64,000 nucleotides of DNA from Chloroflexota bacterium (GTDB taxonomy: Bacteria > Chloroflexota > Chloroflexia > Thermomicrobiales > UBA6265): NCBI GenBank assembly GCA_023423795.1, contig JAFAEX010000136.1, positions 1 through 64,000 on the forward strand, read 5' to 3'. This document shows, in pieces, positions 9,800 through 18,814 of the stretch (position 1 is its first letter; each line of letters starts with the position of its first letter). The notes under the pieces were generated by a model. The model had not been told where the DNA came from and did no database searches. It saw only the letters and a program-made list of their open reading frames with translations. The position numbers and the translations under genes were made by a program.

Positions 9800-10183
9800 T
9801 CAGAGGTGCCCGTCCGGGTCCTGGAAGTAACCGGCGTAGCCGCCCCAGAACGTCGGCTGGGCTGCCTTGACGAGCGTCGCCCCGGCGGCGATTGCCCGCC
9901 GCATCACGTCATCGACTTCGCTGGAGCTGCGCACGTTGTGCCCCAGCGTGAATTCGGTGGCGCTGCGGACGCCCTCGGCGATGCCGGTGTCGTGGGCGAT
10001 GTTCGCGCGTGAAAAGAGCGCCAGCCGGAGGCCGGGCTGCAGGTCGAATAACGCTACCGCCCCGTGCTCGAACTCGCGTCCGACGCCGCCGTCGGTGTTC
10101 AGTTCAAGGCCGTCCCGGTAGAACGCCACGGCGGCGTCGAGGTCATCTACTCCGAGCGTGAGGAGGCTGAGCCGGGGGTGCAT
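9800..10183 (-). CDS. VOC/glyoxalase-family protein with premature stop
   Basis: Vicinal-oxygen-chelate fold protein, 127 residues as read. It opens with LSLLTLGVDDLDAAVAFYRDGL and ends in YFQDPDGHL. The TGA at 9802-9800 sits where relatives have the Trp of the DPDGHLWEV motif. The same frame continues for 12 further sensible residues (EVVFNPDLLPEE) to a second stop at 9761-9763. The Glu directly after the stop is the usual last metal ligand of the fold. The gene is therefore either truncated by a TGG to TGA change, read through, or affected by a sequence error. Enzyme specificity is unknown. Confidence 0.75.
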   Translation of the reverse strand: MHPRLSLLTLGVDDLDAAVAFYRDGLELNTDGGVGREFEHGAVALFDLQPGLRLALFSRANIAHDTGIAEGVRSATEFTLGHNVRSSSEVDDVMRRAIAAGATLVKAAQPTFWGGYAGYFQDPDGHL

Positions 10184-10334
10184 GGTAGGGGCATCTCCAG
10201 GCGACAGGAGCGAACGACGGAAGCGGGCACGGGCGCTTTCGGCGCTCGCGGCCTGTCCGCGCCCCAGGCCCTCGCTGCGTGGCGCCGGTGCATCCCGAAG
10301 CCACCAATCGTTCGCGGTGGACCCGGCAATCGAT

Positions 10335-10760
10335 TCAGATCGTGTAAATCGGTTCGTGCGTCTGGTTCGCCGCCCGTTCGAGCAGCACCGCGAAGGTGAT
10401 CTCGCTCAGGTAGCGCTCACCCTGCTCCTGGAGCCCGTGCCAGACGTCGTGGACGACGTCCCCGACCTCACCGGGATCGTGGTGGGGATGGGCGCGCCGG
10501 TCCGGCCCGTCGAGGACCGACAGCACGTCCCAGACGCTGACCTGCTCCGGCGTCGGCACGAGTTCGTGCCCGCCCGCCGGCCCACGGGTGCTGCGGACGA
10601 GGCCGGCGCGTCCCAGCGCGCCCAGCACCTGGTGCAGGTAGGCCTCCGGGATGCCCTGGCGGGCGGCGATGTCGCGGCTCTGGACGGGACCCTGGCCGTA
10701 GCGCTGGGCCAGGTCAAACAGCGCCCGAACCCCGTAGTCCGCCCGACTTGACACGCGCAT
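10335..10760 (-). CDS. Rrf2-family transcriptional regulator without cluster cysteines
   Basis: Winged-helix regulator of 141 residues. The N-terminus MRVSSRADYGVRALFDLA, the recognition-helix region IPEAYLHQVLGALGRAGLV and the wing STRGPAGGHEL are typical of IscR/NsrR/CymR relatives. The protein contains no cysteine, so it cannot bind a cysteine-ligated Fe-S cluster; a CymR-type protein-partner mechanism or His ligands (region RRAHPHHD) are alternatives. The start ATG at 10760 lies inside the end of larE (47-nt overlap) and is preceded by GAGGTG, so the two genes are probably translated from one message. Confidence 0.85.
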   Translation of the reverse strand: MRVSSRADYGVRALFDLAQRYGQGPVQSRDIAARQGIPEAYLHQVLGALGRAGLVRSTRGPAGGHELVPTPEQVSVWDVLSVLDGPDRRAHPHHDPGEVGDVVHDVWHGLQEQGERYLSEITFAVLLERAANQTHEPIYTI

Positions 10761-11592
10761 TCAGCACCTCGTTCTGGCTGCCGGCACGGTAGCCCTCGAG
10801 GTCGAGGGCGACGTACTGGTATCCGGCAGTCTTGACGGCGGCGACCACCTCGTCGGCGCGCTCCAGCGCCGCGCCGCGGTCGTTGGGAGCGAATTCGAGG
10901 CGGGCGAGGTCGTCGTGGTGGCGCACCCGGAACCCGCGGAACCCAAGCCGCCGCAGTGCCGACTCCGCCGTCGCCACCTTGCGCAACTTCTCCACCGTGA
11001 TCGGGTCGCCGTAGGCGAACCGGGAGGAGAGGCAGGCGACGGCCGGCTTGTCCCACGTCCGCAGGCCGAGCGCGGCCGACAGTTCGCGGATCTCGTCCTT
11101 GGTCAGCCCGACCTCGGCGAGGGGAGAGCGGACCTGCAGGTTTCGGGCGGCGCGGATACCGGGACGGAAATCGCCGAGGTCGTCGGCGTTCGTTCCGTCC
11201 ACCACCACGGCGAGCCCGCGTTCCTGCGCCACCGCGCCGAGGCGGCCGTAGAGTTCGGTCTTGCAGAAGAAGCAGCGCTGGTGGGTGTTGTCGGCGTAGC
11301 GCGGGTCGGTCAGCTCCATCGTCTGCACGACGATGTGCTCGGACCCGATCTCGGCGGCCACCTCGCGCGCTTCGTCCATCTCTTCCGGAGCGTACGTCTG
11401 GGAGAGGCCGGATGCCGCGACGGCGCGTTCGCCGAGCGCGTCGTGGGCGGCCTTGAGCAGCAAGGAGCTATCGACGCCCCCGGAGAACGACACCAGCACC
11501 GACTCCATCTCGCGAAGGAGAGCCAACAGCGCGTCGTACTTGCGGGCGGCGTCGAGGGAAACGTTCGGGAGCGTCTCGGAGACGGTCGGCAT
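10714..11592 (-). CDS. larE: ATP-dependent sacrificial sulfur transferase LarE
   Basis: PP-loop enzyme that adenylates and sulfurates a pyridinium dicarboxylate precursor of the nickel-pincer cofactor of lactate racemase-type enzymes. The 292-residue protein shows the PP-loop VSFSGGVDSSLL (residues 34-45), QRCFFCKTELY, DGTNADD and the PAVACLSSRF segment. The Cys of that segment aligns with the sacrificial cysteine of characterised LarE. No larB, larC or larA lies in the window, so the partner pathway is elsewhere, or this is a related sulfur transferase. The 3' end overlaps the Rrf2 gene. Confidence 0.88.
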   Translation of the reverse strand: MPTVSETLPNVSLDAARKYDALLALLREMESVLVSFSGGVDSSLLLKAAHDALGERAVAASGLSQTYAPEEMDEAREVAAEIGSEHIVVQTMELTDPRYADNTHQRCFFCKTELYGRLGAVAQERGLAVVVDGTNADDLGDFRPGIRAARNLQVRSPLAEVGLTKDEIRELSAALGLRTWDKPAVACLSSRFAYGDPITVEKLRKVATAESALRRLGFRGFRVRHHDDLARLEFAPNDRGAALERADEVVAAVKTAGYQYVALDLEGYRAGSQNEVLNARVKSGGLRGSGAV

Positions 11593-11725
11593 TGCGGGTC
11601 ACCTCACCCGGCGATGCTAGCAGCGGCATCGTGGGGCGGCAAGGCGCGGCAGCCCGCAGGGCAGGCTGGCTGGTATTCTCGTCCTTACGGACGCGACAAC
11701 GAGAGACGAGGAGGACGGTGGGAGG

Positions 11726-12142
11726 ATGCCGGTGAAATGCCAACGCTGCGGGGCTGAGAACCCGGCTACCGCCCGCTTTTGCATGTCATGCGGCAACGGC
11801 CTGCCCGTCGGGGACGACGTGCCGGGCGCGCCCGCCGAAACCGCCGCCCCGGCGGTCAACGTACAACCGGCATCGCCGCCCGAATCGGCAGCGGCGCCAC
11901 CGCCCGCGCCGGCGCCGCTGCCGGCCCAGTTTTCGCGGCGGCCCACCGACCCGAACGAACTGCCGCCGACCCACCCGGAGTGGAAGATGTCGCCGGCGGG
12001 GGACTTGCCCGATCCGCCGAAACGCCGGATATGGCTCTGGGTGCTGGGCGGCATCGGCGCGGTGATCCTGCTGTGCGTGGTGATGACGATCCTCTCGAGC
12101 CTCGCGATCGGGCCGGGGCTCGACGCGCCGGCCGGTCCGTAG
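11726..12142 (+). CDS. Zinc-ribbon protein with C-terminal membrane anchor
   Basis: 138 residues. An N-terminal zinc ribbon (KCQRCGAENPATARFCMSCG) is joined by a long Ala/Pro linker to one C-terminal transmembrane helix (WLWVLGGIGAVILLCVVMTIL). It is probably a tail-anchored membrane protein with the ribbon in the cytoplasm. A TATTCT -10 candidate is at 11674-11679. Function unknown; it stands alone between larE (divergent) and the peptide transporter. Confidence 0.7.
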   Translation: MPVKCQRCGAENPATARFCMSCGNGLPVGDDVPGAPAETAAPAVNVQPASPPESAAAPPPAPAPLPAQFSRRPTDPNELPPTHPEWKMSPAGDLPDPPKRRIWLWVLGGIGAVILLCVVMTILSSLAIGPGLDAPAGP

Positions 12143-12179
12143 CCGGTCCGGCCACCGACGACTGGGCGCGGCGCGGGGA

Positions 12180-12208
12180 TTGCGGTCACGGTCGGGCGCA
12201 CATAGGAT
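12180..12208 (+). promoter_or_regulatory. Promoter of the peptide ABC operon
   Basis: TTGCGG (12180-12185), a 17-nt spacer, and TAGGAT (12203-12208) form a plausible sigma-70 promoter with a leader of about 33 nt. The start at 12248 has GGAGGA 7 nt upstream. Confidence 0.5.
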
Positions 12209-12247
12209 GCGCCGGACGGGCGTCACGTGCGTGAGGAGGAGACCGGA

Positions 12248-14011
12248 ATGGGAATCCCGCGACGTCGATTCACGGCATCGGCGCTGGCGCTCGGGGCGGC
12301 ATCCGTGTTGCCGCTGCCGGCGATGCGCACCGCGCTCGCGCAGGACGCCACGCCCGAATCGGGCGCGACGCCGATGGCGAGCGGTTCGTTTCCCCCGCTG
12401 ACGTCGATCAGCCGGCAGGAGTTCGCCGACGCGCTGTTCGCCGCCTTCCCGATGAGCGAACCCGCCGTCGAGGGCGGGCAGATCATCTGGGGCAACGTCT
12501 CCGACATCTCGACCACGAACCCGATGCTGGGCGCGGACGACCCGACCAACCCGTTCCTCAGCCTCGTTTTCGAATCGCTGCTCACGTCCAGTCCAATCGA
12601 CGGGCAGCCGGTGCCGGGCCTCGCCGAATCGTGGGAACGCGCCGAGGACGGCGTCACCTACACCTTCCGTCTCCACCCGGACGCGACGTTCCACGACGGA
12701 ACGCCCGTCACCGCCGAGGACGTGATCTTCAGCCTCGAAGCCCAGTTGAACCCCGATACCGGTAGCCAGTACACGTCCACGGTGGATGCCGCCGTCGAGT
12801 CCTACCGGCTCATCGACGACCACACGATCGAGATCGTCTCCGAAGGGCCGCGCGCCAACTTCCTCTTCGACCTCATCGTGCCGGTGCTGCCGAAGCACGT
12901 CTGGGAGGGCGTGCCGGCGAGCGAGTGGGCGTCCGACCCCGGCAGCACCGGACAGGACCCCTCGCGCGTGATCGGCTCCGGCCCGTTCAGGTTCGTCGAG
13001 TGGGTGCAGGGCGACCACGTCACGCTCGAACGCAACCCGGACTACTGGGACACGGTCGCCGGCCGCGTTCCCACCGTCGATCAGTTCATCATGCAGGTCT
13101 TCCCGGACGAGACGACGCTGGTGCAGGCGCTGCGCACCGGCCAGATCGACTGGATCGACGATGCGCCGCCGGCCGAGGTCGAAGGTCTCCAGGCGACCGA
13201 GGGCGTCCGGGTCACGATCTTCCCGACGTTCGACTTCGGGTTCTATTTCATGAACATGGACCCGGAGAAGACGCCGCTCTTCCAGGACAAGCCGGTGCGC
13301 GAGGCGCTGTTCCGCGCCCTCGACCGGCAAGCCATCATCGACAACATCCTGCTCGGCCTTGGCGAGGTGGCCGTTGGCACCCAGTCGCTCCTGTCGGCCG
13401 CCTACGCGCCGGACCGCATCCAGAACGCCTACGAGTTCGACCTCGACGCGGCGCGCGCCCTGCTCGACGAGGCGGGTTGGAGCGACGTGGACGGCGACGG
13501 CATCCGCGAAAAGGATGGCACGCCGCTCCGGTTCGAGATGACCTACACGGAGGGCGTCAACACCTACGAGCAACTCGTGCCCTACATGCAGCAGCAGTGG
13601 CGGGAGATCGGTGTGGACATGCAGCCGAACCCGGTCCCGTTCCCGACGCTGCTGGATCTGGTGATCACCACCCACGACTTCGACATGGCCCTCCTCGGCT
13701 TCAACTGGGTGGCTGACCCGGACCAGAAAGCCATGTTCGCCTGCGATCAGTACGAGAGCGGGTTCAACGCCGGCCGCTACTGCAACCCGGCCTTCGACGA
13801 ACTCTCTTACGCGGCCGACAAGGAACTCGATCCCGAGCGGCGGGTCGAAATGCTGATCGAAGCGTCGCAGATCGTCTGGGACGACCTCCCGATCGGCATC
13901 CTCAACTTCGGCATGGACGCCGCCGTCAACACGACGCGCATGCAGAACTTCCACCCGAACGACTACACCTACCAGGTCTGGTCGATGCCGTGGGTCTGGC
14001 TGGAGCAGTAG
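12248..14011 (+). CDS. Peptide/solute ABC transporter substrate-binding protein (family 5), Tat-exported
   Basis: Extracytoplasmic receptor for an oligopeptide/dipeptide/nickel-type ABC importer, 587 residues. The N-terminus MGIPRRRFTASALALGAA is a twin-arginine signal, followed by AQDATPESGATP, a low-complexity linker typical of Thermomicrobia exported proteins. Family 5 motifs include GLAESWERAEDGVTYTFRLH, VIGSGPFRFVEW and VREALFRALDRQAII. The start ATG 12248 was chosen for its Shine-Dalgarno sequence and because the Tat motif follows directly. It is followed by two permease genes in the same direction. Confidence 0.93.
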   Translation: MGIPRRRFTASALALGAASVLPLPAMRTALAQDATPESGATPMASGSFPPLTSISRQEFADALFAAFPMSEPAVEGGQIIWGNVSDISTTNPMLGADDPTNPFLSLVFESLLTSSPIDGQPVPGLAESWERAEDGVTYTFRLHPDATFHDGTPVTAEDVIFSLEAQLNPDTGSQYTSTVDAAVESYRLIDDHTIEIVSEGPRANFLFDLIVPVLPKHVWEGVPASEWASDPGSTGQDPSRVIGSGPFRFVEWVQGDHVTLERNPDYWDTVAGRVPTVDQFIMQVFPDETTLVQALRTGQIDWIDDAPPAEVEGLQATEGVRVTIFPTFDFGFYFMNMDPEKTPLFQDKPVREALFRALDRQAIIDNILLGLGEVAVGTQSLLSAAYAPDRIQNAYEFDLDAARALLDEAGWSDVDGDGIREKDGTPLRFEMTYTEGVNTYEQLVPYMQQQWREIGVDMQPNPVPFPTLLDLVITTHDFDMALLGFNWVADPDQKAMFACDQYESGFNAGRYCNPAFDELSYAADKELDPERRVEMLIEASQIVWDDLPIGILNFGMDAAVNTTRMQNFHPNDYTYQVWSMPWVWLEQ

Positions 14012-14091
14012 CGCCGGCCATTCGGGGCGGCGGGGATTGGCTCCCCGCCGCCCGCACCCCGGCGCGACGCTGCGCCGGGCGAGGATGACCC

Positions 14092-15060
14092 ATGGCCAGT
14101 TTCATCGCCCGGCGGCTCCTCCAGATGATCCCCTTGCTGCTGGGCATCACCTTCCTCACGTTCGCGATCGTGAACCTTGTGCCGGGTAGCCCGGTGGACG
14201 AGTTCGCCTTCAATCCGCGCGGCAAGCCCGCCGACATCGAGCGGATCAAGGAAAACCTCGGGCTGGACCGGCCGTGGCCGGAGCGCTACGTCAACTGGCT
14301 CGGCGACGCGGTGCGCGGGGATCTCGGTTTGTCGCTGATCAACTTCACGCCGGTGACCGACCGCATCCTGAACGTGTTGCCGAACACGCTGCTCCTCACG
14401 ACGTCGTCGCTTGTGCTGGCGCTGGCGGTCGCGATCCCGATCGGGATGCTTGCGGCGTTGCGGCGCAACACGTTCTTCGACCACGCGGTCAACATCCTGT
14501 CCACCGTCGTCTTTGCGATCCCGACCTTCTGGCTGGGTCTGATGCTCATCCTCATCTTCGCCGTGCAGTTCAGCGAATGGGGCCTGCCGGCGCTGCCGGT
14601 TGGCGGCACGCAGTCCATTCGCGGCCCGTCGGGCTTCCTCGACCGCCTGGAGCACCTGATCCTGCCGATGGTGTCGCTGGCCGCCGTGCAACTTGCATCG
14701 TGGACCCGCTACATCCGCTCGTCCGTGCTGGAGGTCAACCGGCTCGATTACGTGCGAACCGCCGAATCCAAGGGGCTGTCGCAGCGCATGATCAACTACC
14801 GGCACGTCTTCCGCAACGCCCTGCTGCCGCTGGTGACGCTGGTGTCGCTTACCCTGCCGGAACTCTTCGGCGGCGCGCTGCTGATCGAGACGATCTTCGC
14901 CTGGAACGGCATCGGCCGCCTCGCCTACGACGCCGCCCTGCAGAGCGACTACACGCTCATCATGGGCACCGTCCTCATGTTCTCGGTCCTCACCCTGCTG
15001 GCGAACCTCGCCGCCGACGTGGCCTACGTGCTGCTCGACCCGCGCATCCGCTATGGGTGA
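14092..15060 (+). CDS. Peptide ABC transporter permease (DppB/OppB type)
   Basis: 322-residue inner-membrane permease. The opening FIARRLLQMIPLLLGITFLTFAIVNLVPGSP is the classic DppB N-terminal helix and P-G-D/S region. The cytoplasmic EAA-type loop reads DYVRTAESKGLSQRMINYRHVFRNALLPLV. It sits 80 nt after the binding-protein gene and its last 8 nt overlap the second permease gene, which implies coupled translation. Confidence 0.94.
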   Translation: MASFIARRLLQMIPLLLGITFLTFAIVNLVPGSPVDEFAFNPRGKPADIERIKENLGLDRPWPERYVNWLGDAVRGDLGLSLINFTPVTDRILNVLPNTLLLTTSSLVLALAVAIPIGMLAALRRNTFFDHAVNILSTVVFAIPTFWLGLMLILIFAVQFSEWGLPALPVGGTQSIRGPSGFLDRLEHLILPMVSLAAVQLASWTRYIRSSVLEVNRLDYVRTAESKGLSQRMINYRHVFRNALLPLVTLVSLTLPELFGGALLIETIFAWNGIGRLAYDAALQSDYTLIMGTVLMFSVLTLLANLAADVAYVLLDPRIRYG

Positions 15061-16015
15061 GCGCGTCGCGGCGGCTGCCCCGCCGGCCGTTCGTTCCCGC
15101 TCGCTCGGCGAGGGTGGCGACCCTGCACCGTACCCGCCGTCGCTGGCCGCCGCGAAGCCGGTGCTGGGCTACTACGCCCGCGCCTGGCGGCGGTTCCGGC
15201 GGGACCGGGTGGCCATGATCGGCCTGCTGATGACCGGGCTGATCGTCCTGTTCGTCCTTTCCGCCGACTTCATCTCGCGCGTGACCGGCTTCTCCTACTG
15301 GCAGGGCCAGTTAGGCGAGCAATTCCTGCCGCCGTTCACCGAGGGCCACTTGCTGGGAACCGACACCAACGGCCGCGACGTGCTGGTGCGCCTGGCCTAC
15401 GGCGGTCGGGTTTCCCTGCTGGTGGGTGTCGTGTCCGCCATCGCGACGCTGGTCATCGGCGGCGGCATCGGCGCATTGGCGGGTTACTTCGGCGGCTGGA
15501 TCGACGCCGTGCTGATGCGGCTGGTGGACGTCCTGCTGTCTCTGCCCGGGCTGCCGCTGCTGCTGCTGATCGCGGTGCTTTACAAGCCCGGCGTGGTGGG
15601 GCTGGCGCTGATCCTGGCGTTGATCGGCTGGCCACCGGTGGCGCGGCTGGTGCGCGGCGAGGTGCTGGGCCGCCGCCATGCCGACTATGTAGAGGCCGCC
15701 AGGCTGATCGGCGCGGACAGCGGACGTATCATCTCCCGGCACATCCTGCCGAACGTCGCGCCGCTGATGATCGTCTGGCTCTCGCTGGCGATCCCGTCGC
15801 TGATCCTGACCGAAGCGACCCTGAGTTTCCTCGGGTTCGGTGTGCGGGTTCCCATGCCGTCGTGGGGCAACATGCTGGACGGGGCGACCAAGTATTTCGC
15901 CCGCTCGTGGACGAACGTCTTCATTCCCGGTTTCGCCATCTGGCTAACCGTGCTGGCGATCAACCTCATCGGCAACGGCCTGCGCGATGCGTTCGATCCG
16001 CGCTTGAACGATTGA
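15053..16015 (+). CDS. Peptide ABC transporter permease (DppC/OppC type)
   Basis: 320-residue permease. It has an N-terminal cytoplasmic tail, a helix VAMIGLLMTGLIVLFVLSA, the GTDTNGRDVLVRLAYGGRVSLLVG motif of DppC proteins and the EAA loop ADYVEAARLIGADSGRIISRHILPNV. No ATP-binding subunits follow; the operon stops at a strong terminator. ATPases must be supplied from another locus. Confidence 0.94.
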   Translation: MGERVAAAAPPAVRSRSLGEGGDPAPYPPSLAAAKPVLGYYARAWRRFRRDRVAMIGLLMTGLIVLFVLSADFISRVTGFSYWQGQLGEQFLPPFTEGHLLGTDTNGRDVLVRLAYGGRVSLLVGVVSAIATLVIGGGIGALAGYFGGWIDAVLMRLVDVLLSLPGLPLLLLIAVLYKPGVVGLALILALIGWPPVARLVRGEVLGRRHADYVEAARLIGADSGRIISRHILPNVAPLMIVWLSLAIPSLILTEATLSFLGFGVRVPMPSWGNMLDGATKYFARSWTNVFIPGFAIWLTVLAINLIGNGLRDAFDPRLND

Positions 16016-16077
16016 TCGAAGTCGTTCGGGATCGCGCCGACGTGACAGGGAGGGACCGCTGCCTGCCGCCCTTGGGG

Positions 16078-16125
16078 AAAACGAAACGGCGGGCGGGAAC
16101 GACGTCCCGCCCGCCGTTTCGTTTT
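16078..16125. terminator. Bidirectional intrinsic terminator
   Basis: A perfect 21-bp stem (16078-16098 with 16105-16125) with a 6-nt loop begins with AAAA and ends with TTTT, so each strand carries a U tract. It separates the convergent peptide-transporter operon (plus) and pnp (minus). Confidence 0.9.
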
Positions 16126-16137
16126 CAGACCTGACCG

Positions 16138-18588
16138 CTACTCGTCGCCGTCCCCAAACGACGGCCGGCGCCGGCTGTCGCCGGGGCGGTTCTGCATCCC
16201 GCCGCCGTCCTGCGGCGCCGGGCGAGGGCCACGGTCGCCTTCGCGGCGGGGACCACGGTCGTCGTCGCGGCGCGGGCCACGATCCCCGTCGGGGCGGGGA
16301 CCGCGGTTACCCTCGGGGCGCGGGCCGCGATCGCCGTCAGGGCGCGGACCACGATCGCCGCCGGGGCCGCCCGGACGCGGACCGCGATCACCTCCAGGGC
16401 CGCCGGGGCCGCCGGGGCGCGGGCCGCGGCCGGCGTTGGGCTCCGGCAACTGGCCGGTGAGGGCCGCCCGCCGGGACAGGCTGACCTTTCCGTTCGGCGC
16501 AACGTCGATCACCATCACGGTGACCTCGTCGCCGACGTTGACCACGTCCTCGACCCGGTTGACCCGGATCGCCGGGTCTTCCGAGAGTTCGGAGATGTGG
16601 ACGAGGCCGTCCTTGCCGGGCATCAGTTCGACGAACGCGCCGAACGGCATCACGCTGACGACGCGGCCGGTGTAGATCTCGCCGCGCTCGATCTTGTACT
16701 CCTGCGTCATCCCGAGGATGCGCGCCACCGCCGCTTCGGCCCCGGCCGATTCAACGGAGGCGATCGAGACGGTGCCGTCGTCGTCGATGTCGATCTTGGT
16801 GCCGGTCTCTTCCTGGAGGGCGCGGATGTTCTTGCCGCCCGGCCCGATGATCAGCCCGATCTTCTCCGGGTTGACCTTGACCCGAAGCACGCGCGGTGCG
16901 AAGCGCGACAGTTCGGCGCGCGGCTCCGCCAGCGCTTGCAGCATCCGATCGAGGATGTAGAGCCGGCCGACGCGGGCCTGCTCCAGCGCCTGGCGCATGA
17001 TCTCTTTGGTGATCCCCTTGACCTTGATGTCCATCTGGATGGCGGTGACGCCCTCGCGGGTGCCCGCCACCTTGAAGTCCATGTCGCCGAGCGCGTCCTC
17101 CATCCCCTGGATGTCGGTGAGGACGGTGTAGCGGCCCGATTCCGGGTCGGTTACCAGTCCCATCGCGACGCCGGCGACCGGTGCTTCGATGGGTACCCCG
17201 GCATCCATCAGCGCCAGCGTCGAGCCGCAGACCGAGGCCATGCTGGTGGAGCCGTTGGAGGAGACGACCTCCGAGACGAGGCGCAGGGTGTAGGGGAAGG
17301 CGTCCTCGTCCGGGACCACCGCCAGCAGGGCGCGCTCGGCGAGTGCACCGTGGCCGATGTCGCGCCGGCCCGGGCCGCGCATCCGCCGCACTTCGCCGAC
17401 CGAGAAGGGCGGGAAGTTGTAGTGGTGGATGTAGCGCTTGCTGTCTTCCGGCGAGATGGAATCGAGCCGCTGCTCCTCGGCGGTCGAGCCGAGGGTGACG
17501 ACGTTCAACACCTGGGTTTGGCCGCGGGTGAAGATGGCCGAACCGTGGGCGCGGGGCAGGACGCCGACCTCGCACCAGATCGGGCGGATCTCGTCCGGGC
17601 GGCGGCCGTCGGGACGGGTGCCGTCGCGCAGGATGCCGCCGCGGACTTCCTCCTTGAGCAGCGCCTCGAACGCCCCGGCGATCTCCTTCGAGGAGAAGAC
17701 CGGCGTGGACTCGGCGTCGCCGGGGGAGGCGAGTTGCTCCAGCAGGTCATGCTTGAGCGCGTCGGTGCCTTCCAGCCGGATCACCTTGTCCGGATTGTTC
17801 ACGGCATCGCGCAGGCGGTCACCGAGGGCAGCCCGAACCTCGGACATGAGGGCCTCGTTCGCCTTCGGCGGCTCGAACGGCCACTTCTCCTTGCCGACGA
17901 GATCCTGCAACTTCCGCTGCGCGGCGACGACCTCGCGGATCGCCTCGTGGCCGCGCTCGATGGCTTCCAGCAGGACGGCTTCGGTGACCTGGTTCGACTC
18001 GCCCTCGACCATCATGATCGCGTCGTCGGTGCCAGCGATCACCATGTCGAGTTCGGAGGAGACGAGGTCGGAGTTGGTCGGGTTGACGACGATCCGACCA
18101 TCGACGTAGCCGATGCGGACGGCGCCGATCGGGCCTTCCCACGGGATCGGGGACAGGGTCAGCGCGGCCGACGCCCCGATGATGGACAGGATGTCCGGGT
18201 TGTTCTCCTGGTCGGCCGAGAGGACCGTGGAGATGATCTGGACCTCGGCCTTGTAGCCCTTCGGGAACAACGGCCGGATCGGGCGGTCGGTCAGGCGGGC
18301 GGCGAGGATCGCGGCCTCGGTCGGGCGACCTTCGCGCTTGATGAAGCCGCCCGGGATCTTGCCGGCGGCGTACATCCGCTCTTCGTAATCGACCGTGAGC
18401 GGAAAGAACGGAACGTCCTCCCGCGCTTCGCGCTCGCCGACCACGGTGGAGAGCACGATCGAGTCGCCGTAGCTGACGGTGACGGCGCCCATCGCGAGGC
18501 CGGCGATGCGGCCGGTTTCGAGGGACAGCGTTCGGCCGGCGAGTTCGATCTCGACGGTCTGGATATTTTCGCGGTAGTTGGTGTCCAA
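16138..18588 (-). CDS. pnp: Polyribonucleotide nucleotidyltransferase with RGPR-repeat tail
   Basis: 3'-5' phosphorolytic RNA exonuclease of the degradosome. The 816-residue protein has two RNase PH folds (N-terminal one around DVPFFPLTVDYEERMYAAGKIPGGFIKREG), a KH domain (IGLIIGPGGKNIRALQEETG) and an S1 domain (GRVVSVMPFGAFVELMPGKDGLVHISEL). The final ~97 residues are a disordered Gly/Arg/Pro/Asp tail with eight RGPR units, which the family normally lacks. The start is TTG 18588, with GGAGG 8 nt upstream; the product then begins DTNYRENIQTVEIE as in homologues. It lies downstream of rpsO, the usual order. Confidence 0.96.
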   Translation of the reverse strand: MDTNYRENIQTVEIELAGRTLSLETGRIAGLAMGAVTVSYGDSIVLSTVVGEREAREDVPFFPLTVDYEERMYAAGKIPGGFIKREGRPTEAAILAARLTDRPIRPLFPKGYKAEVQIISTVLSADQENNPDILSIIGASAALTLSPIPWEGPIGAVRIGYVDGRIVVNPTNSDLVSSELDMVIAGTDDAIMMVEGESNQVTEAVLLEAIERGHEAIREVVAAQRKLQDLVGKEKWPFEPPKANEALMSEVRAALGDRLRDAVNNPDKVIRLEGTDALKHDLLEQLASPGDAESTPVFSSKEIAGAFEALLKEEVRGGILRDGTRPDGRRPDEIRPIWCEVGVLPRAHGSAIFTRGQTQVLNVVTLGSTAEEQRLDSISPEDSKRYIHHYNFPPFSVGEVRRMRGPGRRDIGHGALAERALLAVVPDEDAFPYTLRLVSEVVSSNGSTSMASVCGSTLALMDAGVPIEAPVAGVAMGLVTDPESGRYTVLTDIQGMEDALGDMDFKVAGTREGVTAIQMDIKVKGITKEIMRQALEQARVGRLYILDRMLQALAEPRAELSRFAPRVLRVKVNPEKIGLIIGPGGKNIRALQEETGTKIDIDDDGTVSIASVESAGAEAAVARILGMTQEYKIERGEIYTGRVVSVMPFGAFVELMPGKDGLVHISELSEDPAIRVNRVEDVVNVGDEVTVMVIDVAPNGKVSLSRRAALTGQLPEPNAGRGPRPGGPGGPGGDRGPRPGGPGGDRGPRPDGDRGPRPEGNRGPRPDGDRGPRRDDDRGPRREGDRGPRPAPQDGGGMQNRPGDSRRRPSFGDGDE

Positions 18589-18690
18589 GAGGTCATCCTC
18601 CGGTCGCGCGGCGAGAGGCCGCGGCTGCCGCCGGGTCGTTCCGGCGGGGCGGAGGCGGGGTCCCCCGGCAACATCTCCGTGATGAGGGAC

Positions 18691-18726
18691 TGGAGCGCGG
18701 CGGCGCGGTCGCCCCGCCGCGCTCCA
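18691..18726 (-). promoter_or_regulatory. pnp leader stem-loop
   Basis: Perfect 13-bp inverted repeat (18691-18703 with 18714-18726) with a 10-nt loop, about 100 nt upstream of the pnp start. E. coli pnp leader RNA carries a long hairpin that is cleaved by RNase III and used for PNPase autoregulation. An analogous role here is inference. Confidence 0.5.
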
Positions 18727-18814
18727 ATACCCCACCCGGTCGGCCGGGCCCGCCCGAGGAATCGTTGTGTCAGGCGCTCCTTTCCGCGAGGCCGGCGGTC
18801 CGGCGACACAACGA

